NCBI GenBank assembly: GCA_965140355.1
Contig: OZ223191.1
Span: forward strand, 1 to 64,000
Direction: 5' to 3'
From: Acetobacterium sp965140355
GTDB taxonomy: Bacteria; Bacillota; Clostridia; Eubacteriales; Eubacteriaceae
DNA: 64,000 nt
The position numbers and the translations under genes were made by a program. A model generated the notes under the pieces. The model worked only from the letters and a program-made list of their open reading frames with translations. It did not search any database and was not told the DNA's origin. Shown here in pieces: positions 20,753-28,958 of the stretch (the first letter of the stretch is position 1; each line of letters opens with the position of its first letter).

Positions 20753-22424
20753 TTAGTTTGTTGGTTTCCATGAGCTTTTTAGTGAAACGATTTGGTTGAA
20801 TACCAGTGCAGTAGCAGTTGTGTATTTGGGATCAACCGAGAAAAAGCCATTACGGATAAATTGAAACTTATCATAAGCTTTGGCTTTCATGAGCTCCGGT
20901 TCAAGGTAAGCTTTCACGATTTTAAGGGAGTTCGGATTAATCCGCTCCAGAAAATTATCTTTATTAAGTCCGGCATCGTCCTCAATCAGATAATCATAAA
21001 GATGGAGTTCAACTTCACTGGCATGGTTGGCATCGACCCAATGGATCGTCCCCTTGACTTTACGTTCACAGCCGGCACCGGATTTAGTGGCAGGATCATA
21101 GGTGCATTTTAATTCGGTCACGTTACCGTCAGCATCTTTAATAACTTCCTGACAGGTGATAAAATAGGCGCCTCTTAAACGGACTTCATTCCCGGGATAG
21201 AGCCGGAAATATTTTTTAGCAGGAACTTCCATAAAATCAGTTCGATCGATTAGAATTTCCCGACTAAACGGCGTGGTATAACTACCCAGTTCTGGATTTT
21301 CCTGATTAAGGGGTAATTCGACCCATTCGGTTTGGTCGTTGGGATAGTTTGTAATCGTTACTTTTAAGGGATCAACAACAGCCATTAAACGAGGCGCCTT
21401 CAGTTTTAAATCATCGCGGATAAAATGTTCCAGCATCGCAATATCGACGGTGCTGTTTGTTTTGGCAACACCGATGGCTTCACAGAAAGCTTGAATTGAT
21501 TCGGGTGTAAAACCTCGTCGTCGTAAACCGGAAATGGTCGCCAAACGCGGATCGTCCCAACCGTCGACAATTTTATCGTCGACGAGTTGCTTTAAAAAGC
21601 GCTTGCCAACAATTGTTTTAGTGAGATTAAGTTTGGCAAATTCAATTTGGCGAGGGGGTTCTTTTTTAAAGTCGTCAAGATGGGAGAGCACCCAATCATA
21701 AAAGGGCCGATGATCCTCAAATTCGAGCGTACAGAGTGAATGCGTAACACCTTCAATTGCGTCTTCGATCGGATGAGCGTAGTCATACATCGGATAAATA
21801 TACCAGTCTTCATCGGTTGAGTGGTGTTTGGTGTGGAGAATCCGGTAGATGGCGGGGTCCCGCATATTCATATTGGGACTGGACATATCAATTTTGGCCC
21901 GTAGAATATGGGAACCTTCGGGTAATTTGCCAGCTTTCATCAGCTCAAAAAGTTCGAGATTGGCTTCGATGCTGCGGTTGCGAAAGGGGCTTTCTTTTCC
22001 CGGTTCGGTTAAGGTTCCGCGGAACTGCCGTAATTCCTCAGCACTGAGTTGATCGACAAAGGCTAAACCTTTTTTGATCAACTCAACGGCATAGTCGGCC
22101 ATTTGACTGAAATAGCTGGAAGCAAAAAAAAGTCGATCATCCCATTTAATCCCAAGCCAGCTGAGATCTTCTTTGATCGAATCGATGTATTCGGTATCTT
22201 CTTTGATGGGATTGGTGTCGTCAAAACGAAGATTGAACTTACCGTGATATTGCTGGGCGATTCGGTAATTAAGAAGAGAGGCTTTCGCATGACCTATATG
22301 TAAATATCCGTTTGGTTCGGGTGGGAATCGGGTGTGAACACGATCATCGGTATAGACTTTGTTTAGAATGTCATGATCGATAGCATTGGTGATGAAATTT
22401 GTTTTTTTTTTCTGTGGTCTCCAT
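20753..22424 (-). CDS. glnS: Glutaminyl-tRNA synthetase with a one-base frameshift in an A10 tract
   Basis: Charges tRNA-Gln with glutamine. From 22402 down to 20753 one open frame encodes a nearly complete class I enzyme: VHTRFPPEPNGYLHIGHAKA (HIGH motif), FDDTNP, the TSGLRRRGFTPE-like 'ISGLRRRGFTPESIQAF' and the beta-barrel anticodon-binding half. The KMSKS region reads 'IVGKRFL', a weak match. The only start with a ribosome site (CAGGAGG, ATG at 22424) is in a different frame; after METTEKK it meets ten A's (22402-22411). With nine A's the frame continues as TNFITNAID... into the body and gives 556 residues, the normal length. As read, translation would stop after about 18 codons. Slippage, a true mutation or a sequencing error are all possible. 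Confidence 0.88.
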
Positions 22425-22615
22425 TAATTTCCTCCTGTTTTTTATATCTCCCAATATTACCATAAAGCAGGTGTTATTACAATACAAGCCCGATAATTGG
22501 GCATTGAACTAAAAACGTGCTGACGTTTTCGATAATGGTATTAATAATTGGTTGAGCAAGGTTGGGGAACATTTTAGTCGGTGTTCGACGGCAATCAATC
22601 GTAAAAAATAATATA

Positions 22616-23725
22616 TTACGATTGTTGTAAAAACTGGCCATTTTGATAAAAAAGCTGACCATCCGCATAGATTTTTCCATTATTTTTCATATTGCACAAC
22701 ATGTCCCAATGGAGTGAGGAATCATTGATGGGACCGCATTCAGGATAGGATTTACCAAGCGCTAAGTGGATCGTACCGCCGATTTTTTCATCGAAAAGCA
22801 TATTTTTGGTGAATTGCGTAATACCATAATTGGTGCCAATGGCAAATTCACCAATATATTGAGACCCTTCATCAGTTTTAAGTAATGACTGTAACAATTC
22901 TTGACCGCGTTTGGCGGTGGCATCAACCACTTTGCCGTCTTTAAAAGTCAAACGAATGTCTTCAATTTCCTGACCACTATAGATCCCGGGGAAAGTGAAA
23001 CGAATGATACCGTTCACGCTTTCCCGAACGGGAGCGGTAAAGACTTCGCCACTGGGGAAATTATGATGGCCATCGGAATTGATCCAGCGGCGATTTTCGG
23101 TGCTTAAGGTTAAGTCGGTATCTTGGGAAACAATATGAAAAGTGGTTTTGGTATTTAAGTAGTCAATCATCCGTTCTTGTTCATCATGGATTTTTTGCCA
23201 TGCGGCGATCGGATCAGGTTGATTGATCAGGCAGGCCTCGAAAACAAAATCCTCGTAGTCGGATAGCGACATATTGGCTTCCTGGGCACCACTTTCGGTG
23301 GGGTAAAGGCAGAGGGTCCAATCCATTTGCCCCGCGGCGACGCGGTCGTTGTATATTTTGGTAATTGGTGCTCCAGATCGACGTTGTAATGCGATGCGTT
23401 CGCTGGGGATCGCGGATAGAGATTTTAAGTTATAATCACCAAGGATATTAAGAACTTTGTCGGCTTGGGAGTAAACCGTCATCATTAGTGGCGAATTAAA
23501 CTGAAGTTGAGTGTCATTGCCCTCCTTTAAGATAATTTCAGAAATACCTTCGGGATTAAGCAGGATGGTTGGATGAGCACCAGCTTTTAGTATTTCACGA
23601 TAACACTCTTTAATTAAAGGCATCGCTAGTTCAGAACCGCGAATCACAATCCATTCATCTTTTTTAACATAGAGCGAGTAATTAACCAGGGTTTGGGCAT
23701 ATTTTATTAAGCGGGGATCTCTCAT
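22616..23725 (-). CDS. M29-family metalloaminopeptidase
   Basis: A 369-residue aminopeptidase of the AmpS/PepS/AmpT (M29) family. It removes N-terminal residues from peptides with a two-metal centre. Residues expected as metal ligands can be seen: Glu in 'NFPSGEVFTAP', Glu in 'YIGEFAIGTN', His in 'GTIHLALG' and His/Asp in 'SSLHWDMLC'. The start is ATG at 23725 with AAGGAG upstream. It stands alone on the minus strand, with an unrelated 190-base gap to glnS. No signal peptide, so it is cytoplasmic. Confidence 0.92.
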   Translation of the reverse strand: MRDPRLIKYAQTLVNYSLYVKKDEWIVIRGSELAMPLIKECYREILKAGAHPTILLNPEGISEIILKEGNDTQLQFNSPLMMTVYSQADKVLNILGDYNLKSLSAIPSERIALQRRSGAPITKIYNDRVAAGQMDWTLCLYPTESGAQEANMSLSDYEDFVFEACLINQPDPIAAWQKIHDEQERMIDYLNTKTTFHIVSQDTDLTLSTENRRWINSDGHHNFPSGEVFTAPVRESVNGIIRFTFPGIYSGQEIEDIRLTFKDGKVVDATAKRGQELLQSLLKTDEGSQYIGEFAIGTNYGITQFTKNMLFDEKIGGTIHLALGKSYPECGPINDSSLHWDMLCNMKNNGKIYADGQLFYQNGQFLQQS

Positions 23726-23809
23726 GATTTAACTCCTTATTATTGAAATTGTATTATTTAAATATATACGAAAAAAGAATTTAACTCAATAAATATTTAA
23801 AAAAAACAG

Positions 23810-23838
23810 GTGACAAAAGGAACTGAACATTGTATAAT
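23810..23838 (+). promoter_or_regulatory. Promoter of the zinc-ribbon gene
   Basis: GTGACA (23810-23815) and TATAAT (23833-23838) with an ideal 17-base spacer. The start of transcription would leave an unusually long leader of about 115 bases before the ATG at 23963. Confidence 0.75.
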
Positions 23839-23962
23839 AACCATAGTATAGTTAATGATTACAAGTTCATAAATGGTAACTAATGTTCAGACAGAATTGT
23901 CCATGCTCCATTTAAAAAAGAATAATCAGATCCTGTACATTAAAATTAAGTGGAGGTAACTC

Positions 23963-24130
23963 ATGGAAGACAAAACTTTAATTTGTCAAGATTGTGGTGA
24001 AGAATTTGTGTTTACAGTTGGTGAACAAGAATTCTACCAGGAAAAAGGTTTTGATAATGAACCAAAAAGATGTCGAGAATGTCGAACAAAAAGAAAACAA
24101 ACTAGAAGACCAAGAAACAGCAATTTCTAG
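23963..24130 (+). CDS. Small zinc-ribbon protein
   Basis: A 55-residue protein, too short for many gene finders. It begins 'MEDKTLICQDCGEEFVFTVG' and has a second pair in 'PKRCRECRTKRK', giving two C-x-x-C knuckles about 30 residues apart, which is the four-Cys zinc ribbon of the 'probable zinc-binding domain' family. The tail is very basic (RKQTRRPRN), which suggests nucleic-acid contact. ATG follows a perfect GGAGG 8 bases upstream, and its own promoter and terminator frame it as a single gene. The cellular role is unknown. Confidence 0.88.
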   Translation: MEDKTLICQDCGEEFVFTVGEQEFYQEKGFDNEPKRCRECRTKRKQTRRPRNSNF

Positions 24131-24150
24131 GAAGTACAAAAAAACAAATA

Positions 24151-24176
24151 AGATCCCTTTTAGGGGTCTTTTTTTC
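24151..24176 (+). terminator. Terminator of the zinc-ribbon gene
   Basis: AGATCCC (24151-24157) pairs with GGGGTCT (24162-24168), followed by a run of T's. Confidence 0.85.
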
Positions 24177-24287
24177 TTGTAAGTGATTTACATCATAACC
24201 TTGTGGAATGGAAATGAATGCGTCATAATAAGATAAAATAATAAACGCCAATGAGAGTTGGCCAGTAACGAAAAGAAAGATAAACAA

Positions 24288-24566
24288 ATGATAGACAAAG
24301 CTTACGTTTATATCGTAAAATGTAATGATAATTCACTTTATACAGGTTGGACCAATGACATTAAAGCTCGGATTAAGGCCCATAATTCCGGAGTGGGGGC
24401 AAAATATACCCGGGGTCGTCTTCCAGTAACTTTGGTTTATTGTGAAGAATTAAAAAATAGATCCGCAGCACTAAGTCGCGAAGCGATGATAAAAAAAATG
24501 TCAAAAAAACAAAAGATCGCATTGATTGATACATATGAATCACTAAACTGGCAAAAGGAGTTTTAA
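24288..24566 (+). CDS. GIY-YIG domain protein (UPF0213/YhbQ type)
   Basis: A 92-residue stand-alone GIY-YIG nuclease fold. The motif strands appear as 'YVYIVKCNDNSLYTGWTND' (the GIY/YIG pair written here as YVY and YTG), followed by the catalytic Arg/His positions in 'DIKARIKAHNSGVGAKYTRGR' and a Glu in 'REAMIKKMSKKQK'. Family members are small nucleases linked to DNA repair or recombination, with little experimental detail. ATG at 24288 gives the usual length; a TTG at 24258 would add ten unrelated residues. The next gene starts 2 bases after its stop. Confidence 0.88.
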   Translation: MIDKAYVYIVKCNDNSLYTGWTNDIKARIKAHNSGVGAKYTRGRLPVTLVYCEELKNRSAALSREAMIKKMSKKQKIALIDTYESLNWQKEF

Positions 24567-24567
24567 A

Positions 24568-25614
24568 ATGAATCAGATTGCGAATAAGTTTCCGGTCTAC
24601 TCAACGTTAGCCAATGGAAATACGATTATCATTATCTATGATCTCTTTATTTTGTTGCTTTTAGGATTTGAACTGTTTCTTTTTTATAATAAAGAACGTT
24701 ATATAAAAGCGGTCAAGCTTCATCAAAAACAAAAAATAAAACCATTTAGACGTTTTCTGGTCAAACTGGTTGTTAGTTATGAGTATCAGGGAATTTTAAT
24801 GGTAACCGGTATCTTATTGGTGATATCGCTGGCGGTGGTATCCAGTCATCATAAAATCTTGGCAAATGAATTAATTGGAATATTCGGAAGTTTTGTAGTT
24901 TTTATCATTTTTGTTTTTTTAGTTCAACGCATTTTTTTAAAAATGGATCAATTTCAAAATAATCTGGTTTCACGGTATGTTGACATCATTTTTTATTTAA
25001 TGTTGGGGCATTATTTCGTATTATTTGCGGATTTTATTTCACCGCCGAGTTTGCCACTTGGTTTGATTGGCTTATTTTTTGCTTTGTTTTTATGCTTTTC
25101 GGTGATGATTCGAGCGATTGCCAATCCGGCGCTAATCAGAAGTACGGTCTCCAAAAAAAGAAAATATTATGAAAGCACCAGTATTTTAAAAGGGATGTTG
25201 GTACTGGTCATCTGTGAAGTGGGAATTATGTATCTGATGGTCTATAATTGCTTTAAGATAAATCCGGATTTCTATATGTCGAGTTTAAATCGTAGTCTGG
25301 ATGCTTTTGATATGCTGTACTACCTGGTCGTCTCGTTTTCAACCATTGGTTATGGCGATATTCATCCGGTGCGAATTGACGGGTTATTTTATAGTGAACT
25401 GATTGCCATGGTGATTGGTCTGGCAAGTATGTTCAGTACGGCTTGTTTTGTTGGTGCGGTTGTAGCCGGAGCGGCGCAAATGGGGATGAATCAGGATCTG
25501 GAAAACAATCAGGATATTGATCAGGAAGTACAATTGGATTTCGATGCACGATCAGATGGGCAAAAAAACATCCTTGCAATGGTTCGAGAAAAACTTAAAA
25601 ATAAAGAGTTATAA
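24568..25614 (+). CDS. Voltage-gated-type potassium channel protein
   Basis: A 348-residue membrane protein with about six helices. The pore loop reads 'VVSFSTIGYGDIHPV', containing the K+ selectivity filter TIGYGD, between helices at about 210-235 and 270-300. The preceding helices lack an obvious Arg-rich voltage sensor. The C-terminal tail of about 45 residues is acidic and polar with no RCK/TrkA domain. It would conduct K+ across the cell membrane. It is coupled to the GIY-YIG gene by a 1-base gap, with AAAGGAG just before the ATG. Confidence 0.85.
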   Translation: MNQIANKFPVYSTLANGNTIIIIYDLFILLLLGFELFLFYNKERYIKAVKLHQKQKIKPFRRFLVKLVVSYEYQGILMVTGILLVISLAVVSSHHKILANELIGIFGSFVVFIIFVFLVQRIFLKMDQFQNNLVSRYVDIIFYLMLGHYFVLFADFISPPSLPLGLIGLFFALFLCFSVMIRAIANPALIRSTVSKKRKYYESTSILKGMLVLVICEVGIMYLMVYNCFKINPDFYMSSLNRSLDAFDMLYYLVVSFSTIGYGDIHPVRIDGLFYSELIAMVIGLASMFSTACFVGAVVAGAAQMGMNQDLENNQDIDQEVQLDFDARSDGQKNILAMVREKLKNKEL

Positions 25615-25637
25615 CACATAAAGAAAGGTTATTGATA

Positions 25638-26990
25638 ATGAAATTTTATTTTGCGTTATGGTTTGCAAAATTAATGGGATTGGCCATTAAGCTTGTCAGT
25701 AAAGATCGCGGAACAAATCTTCCCGGGGAGAAGGCATTGGTAATTGATCCGCGTTTTGTGAAACATTTTAAAAATATTGATTATGCTAAAGTTGTTTTTA
25801 TTACCGGGACAAATGGGAAATCTTCGACGACTAATTTAGTTACGCATATTCTAAAAGAAAACGGGAAAAAGATTGTTTCCAATTTGGAAGGCGCTAACCT
25901 TTTGAGTGGCATTGCCACAATACTGGCAAAAGAAGCTTCGCTGACAGGAAAATTGAAAGCCGATTATTTTATCTTTGAAACAGATGAACGGTATCTGCCG
26001 TTAATATTTGCGCAGTTACCGGCAGAAAATATGTTGATCACAAATTTACAAAAAGATCAGGTCCAGCGAAATGGCGATCCGGAGTTTATTATTCGTAAAC
26101 TTAAAGAAGTCATTAATCCCAAAATGACTTTGATTCTGAATAATGAAGAACCACGTTCGCGTTATTTTGAGGAAATTGCTGGTCGGACGATTGACTACGG
26201 CGTGGCCCGCCATGAGGAATCTTTTATAAAAGGGGCAGATTATCCGACTCAGGGATGTCCTAAATGTCATCACGATATTATTTTTGATTATTATAATGTT
26301 GACAGTATCGGTGCTTTTCATTGCGATCATTGCGGCTTTGCCAGTAATAAAACAACTGCTTATGAAGTGAACAATATTGATTTTGCCAAGAAAACATTTA
26401 CCTTAAAAGATGTCGTTTATCAGATGCCCTATGATTTACCGTTTATGTTTTATAATTATGCCGGAGCATTGGCAATTTGTGAAGAAATATGCGGGGTTCC
26501 GGCCATTGCAACGGCAAAGGCGTTTGAGAATTTCAAAAACATTGGTGGTCGTTTTGAAGTCCTGAAATATAAAAATAAAACGATCAAATATATGCGGATC
26601 AAACAGGAAAACCCTGACACCCTTCAAAGTGCTTTAAATATCATGGCATCCGATACCAATGAAAAAATGGTCGCGTTGGGATTATATGTGGTGAATGATT
26701 TTGTCCCTCATTATATCAATACTTTTTATGCTTTCGATTGTGATTTCAAACCGCTCATTGAGTCAAAGGTGGAGCGATATCTTTGTTTTTCCGAGCATGT
26801 TTCTTATGATACCGCCAACCGCTTGATTTATGAAGGCGTCGACAAAGAAGCGATCACGATTATGGACAGTGATGATATTAAGACAATCTTCTCAGAAATA
26901 GATAAGGCTGAAACTGACAATATTTATTTGATCACCTGGATTTCCACCTTTGAAAAGATGAAAAAGTTTATCGAAGGAGGGCAAAATTAA
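25638..26990 (+). CDS. Divergent MurT-like Mur ligase family protein
   Basis: A 450-residue homologue of MurT, the ligase that with GatD amidates the alpha-carboxyl of D-Glu in lipid II. Visible parts: a hydrophobic start, P-loop TGTNGKSS (56-63), 'NLEGANLLSGIATIL', 'DERYLPL' and 'TNLQKDQVQRNGD', the four-Cys zinc ribbon unique to MurT (Cys207, 210, 229, 232) and a C-terminal domain. Two usually strong motifs are altered: the NPAG region reads IKQENPDT (321-328) and the GRDVSW region reads 'VVNDFVPHYINTFYAFDCDF', though an Asp that may match the MurT catalytic Asp remains (about 367). ATG at 25638 has AAAGG upstream. The partner gene overlaps by one base. Confidence 0.85.
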   Translation: MKFYFALWFAKLMGLAIKLVSKDRGTNLPGEKALVIDPRFVKHFKNIDYAKVVFITGTNGKSSTTNLVTHILKENGKKIVSNLEGANLLSGIATILAKEASLTGKLKADYFIFETDERYLPLIFAQLPAENMLITNLQKDQVQRNGDPEFIIRKLKEVINPKMTLILNNEEPRSRYFEEIAGRTIDYGVARHEESFIKGADYPTQGCPKCHHDIIFDYYNVDSIGAFHCDHCGFASNKTTAYEVNNIDFAKKTFTLKDVVYQMPYDLPFMFYNYAGALAICEEICGVPAIATAKAFENFKNIGGRFEVLKYKNKTIKYMRIKQENPDTLQSALNIMASDTNEKMVALGLYVVNDFVPHYINTFYAFDCDFKPLIESKVERYLCFSEHVSYDTANRLIYEGVDKEAITIMDSDDIKTIFSEIDKAETDNIYLITWISTFEKMKKFIEGGQN

Positions 26991-27754
26991 TGGCAAAAAC
27001 GATTAAGATAGGTTGGCTTTTTCCAAATATGTTTAATCTTCATGGGGATCGCGGGAATATTCTGGCCATAAAGGCCGAGGGGGAAAGAAGGTATTATGAT
27101 ATTGAGATTGAGCAAATTAATCTTGATACCAAAAATTTTAATCCTTTAGATTATGATTTTCTTTTTTGCCCACCGGGGGAAATGCAGCATTTTAAAGCAG
27201 TGGTGGCATTTTTAGAACCGTATCAAGATAAATTGATGGATTTTATTGAAAATCGACCAATGTTAGTGACGGGAACCAGCATCAGCCTTTTTGGAAAGCT
27301 AATTTCGCGGAATGATGGATCGACGATCGATGGTTTAGGAATTATTAATATCGAGACCACCGAAAATTCTGCCGTTTATGGAGATGACCTTTATTATAAC
27401 TGCCGTTACAATGGTAAGGAATTAGAAATTGTTGGCAGTCAGATCCAAATGATGAACGTTGAGATTAATGAGGAATCCCCTTTTGGCTGGTTACAGTATG
27501 GCTATGGAAACACGGGGGATACCAAATTTGAAGGGGTTATTAGTGGCAAAGCTATTTTCACCAATACCTTGGGACCGATATTGGTTGGCAATCCCTGGCT
27601 GACTGAAGAAATCATCAATTTAATTGAATGCAATAAGGGTTGGGAAACTTGGGAAAAACAACGCAATAATGCGCTGGAAAGCAATTCATTAACAACAAAA
27701 ATCGCTTTAATAACCAAAAAAGAAACGCGTTTAAAAAAAGTGAGCGAACGTTAA
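26990..27754 (+). CDS. GatD-like glutamine amidotransferase homologue without the catalytic Cys and His
   Basis: A 254-residue protein collinear with GatD: 'FNLHGDRGNILAI', then 'GLGIINIET', 'YGYGNTGD' and 'LGPILVGNP' all match. In GatD the nucleophile lies in an ICGGYQ motif and the general base in YLHGP. Here these read TGTSIS (94-99, with Gly95 at the Cys position) and NTLGP (192-196, with Leu194 at the His position). The oxyanion-side GGG segment is also changed, to CPPGE (60-64). So hydrolysis of glutamine is not expected. It overlaps the MurT-like gene by one base, which suggests a complex. The C-terminal 45 residues are basic. See findings. Confidence 0.85.
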   Translation: MAKTIKIGWLFPNMFNLHGDRGNILAIKAEGERRYYDIEIEQINLDTKNFNPLDYDFLFCPPGEMQHFKAVVAFLEPYQDKLMDFIENRPMLVTGTSISLFGKLISRNDGSTIDGLGIINIETTENSAVYGDDLYYNCRYNGKELEIVGSQIQMMNVEINEESPFGWLQYGYGNTGDTKFEGVISGKAIFTNTLGPILVGNPWLTEEIINLIECNKGWETWEKQRNNALESNSLTTKIALITKKETRLKKVSER

Positions 27755-27770
27755 AAGAAAGAATAAAACT

Positions 27771-28820
27771 GTGAAAAAGAAAAAAGTGATTGTGGGAATT
27801 AGTGGGGGCATCGATAGTGCTGCTTCCGCGTATTTATTAAAAAATGAAGGTTACGAAGTTATCGGCGTAACCTTTAATTTTTTCGATTCAGAAAATATGA
27901 TTTTTGCAGCTAAATCGGTGGCTGAGAAATTGGCGATTGAACATCATGTTCTAGAAGCTAAACAACAGTTTTCGGATAAAGTTATAAAACCGTTTATAAA
28001 TGGATATAAAAAAGGGGAAACGCCAAACCCTTGTATGTTGTGCAATCAAAACATGAAATTCAACTTGTTGCATCAATTTGCTAAAAAAAATGATCACGCC
28101 CTGATGGCAACCGGACATTACGCCGAGGTCATTAAGGTTGGGCCGGAATATCAGTTGTTGGCGAGTTTGAATAAAAATAAGGATCAGTCTTATTTTTTAT
28201 ATCATCTAAATCAGGATATTTTGGGGCGTTTGATCTTTCCGCTTAATCAGTTTGAATCAAAACGTGACGTGCGAAAAAGCATTGCCAGCTTATTTCCAGA
28301 GCTATCGAAGGGCAACGAAAGCCAGGGAATTTGTTTTATTCCCGCAAAAGGACACCATTTATTTATTAAAGAAGCTGTTTTTGGAGCGAATCCAACACCA
28401 AGCGGTAATTTTGTTGATGCGGCCGGGAAGATATTAGGTAAGCATTCTGGGGTTCATGCTTTTACTCTGGGGCAAACAAGAGGATTGGGGATTCACAATG
28501 AGCGGCGACTAGCTGTGGTGGAAATAATTCCCGAAACCAATACGATTGTTCTTGATCAGGAAGAAGCACTTTATCAAACCGAAATTTTTGTGGATCAACT
28601 TTATTTCCAACATCAAAGGGGACTCCCGGAAATGGGATTTACCTTTAAGACTTGTCGCTGGGGGCTTGAATATCAAGGTCAAATTGAATTGACAGCCAAA
28701 GATCAGGCCATTATCCATTGTCATCAAGCAGTCAGGGCACCAGCCCCGGGTCAAACCCTGGTTTTTTATCAGGGTCGGCAGGTGTTAGGCGGCGGGATCA
28801 TAAAAAAGTTTTTTAAATAA
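27771..28820 (+). CDS. mnmA: tRNA-uridine 2-sulfurtransferase
   Basis: A 349-residue enzyme that makes 2-thiouridine at the wobble base of tRNAs Lys, Glu and Gln. It has the PP-loop GISGGIDSAAS, the first catalytic Cys in 'NPCMLCNQNMKF', 'MATGHYAEV', 'KDQSYFLYHL', the second Cys in 'SQGICFIP' and the 'GQTRGLGI' segment, followed by the C-terminal beta-barrel. The start is GTG at 27771 with an AAAGAAAGA site; no better ATG exists upstream. It lies 16 bases after the GatD-like gene. The PP-loop has Ile where most have Val. tRNA-Lys and tRNA-Glu, two substrates, are encoded at 5740 and 5087. Confidence 0.93.
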   Translation: MKKKKVIVGISGGIDSAASAYLLKNEGYEVIGVTFNFFDSENMIFAAKSVAEKLAIEHHVLEAKQQFSDKVIKPFINGYKKGETPNPCMLCNQNMKFNLLHQFAKKNDHALMATGHYAEVIKVGPEYQLLASLNKNKDQSYFLYHLNQDILGRLIFPLNQFESKRDVRKSIASLFPELSKGNESQGICFIPAKGHHLFIKEAVFGANPTPSGNFVDAAGKILGKHSGVHAFTLGQTRGLGIHNERRLAVVEIIPETNTIVLDQEEALYQTEIFVDQLYFQHQRGLPEMGFTFKTCRWGLEYQGQIELTAKDQAIIHCHQAVRAPAPGQTLVFYQGRQVLGGGIIKKFFK

Positions 28821-28833
28821 TCGTTTATTAGGG

Positions 28834-28839
28834 TATAAT
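28834..28839 (+). promoter_or_regulatory. Probable -10 element of glmM
   Basis: TATAAT preceded by GG, about 120 bases before the glmM ATG. No good -35 match is seen, so this is tentative. Confidence 0.4.
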
Positions 28840-28874
28840 AAGGCCAGTTGTTTTGAAGGATATTAAAAGCATGG

Positions 28875-28927
28875 GGCTCTTGCGAAATTAAAACAATAAT
28901 GAAGCTCACGAGATTTTCGCAAGTGCC
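28875..28927 (+). promoter_or_regulatory. Structured leader upstream of glmM
   Basis: GGCTCTTGCGAAAT (28875-28888) pairs with ATTTTCGCAAGTGCC (28913-28927) to make a long stem between the promoter and the ribosome site. No T-run follows, so it is not a simple terminator. Function unknown. Confidence 0.45.
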
Positions 28928-28958
28928 TAAAAATGTAAGCTAAGGAGTATTGAGATAG

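Noticed and set aside
22078..22290. 70-residue minus-strand ORF upstream of the glnS body
   Set aside because: It is an out-of-frame reading of the HIGH region of glnS; the true frame encodes VHTRFPPEPNGYLHIGH.
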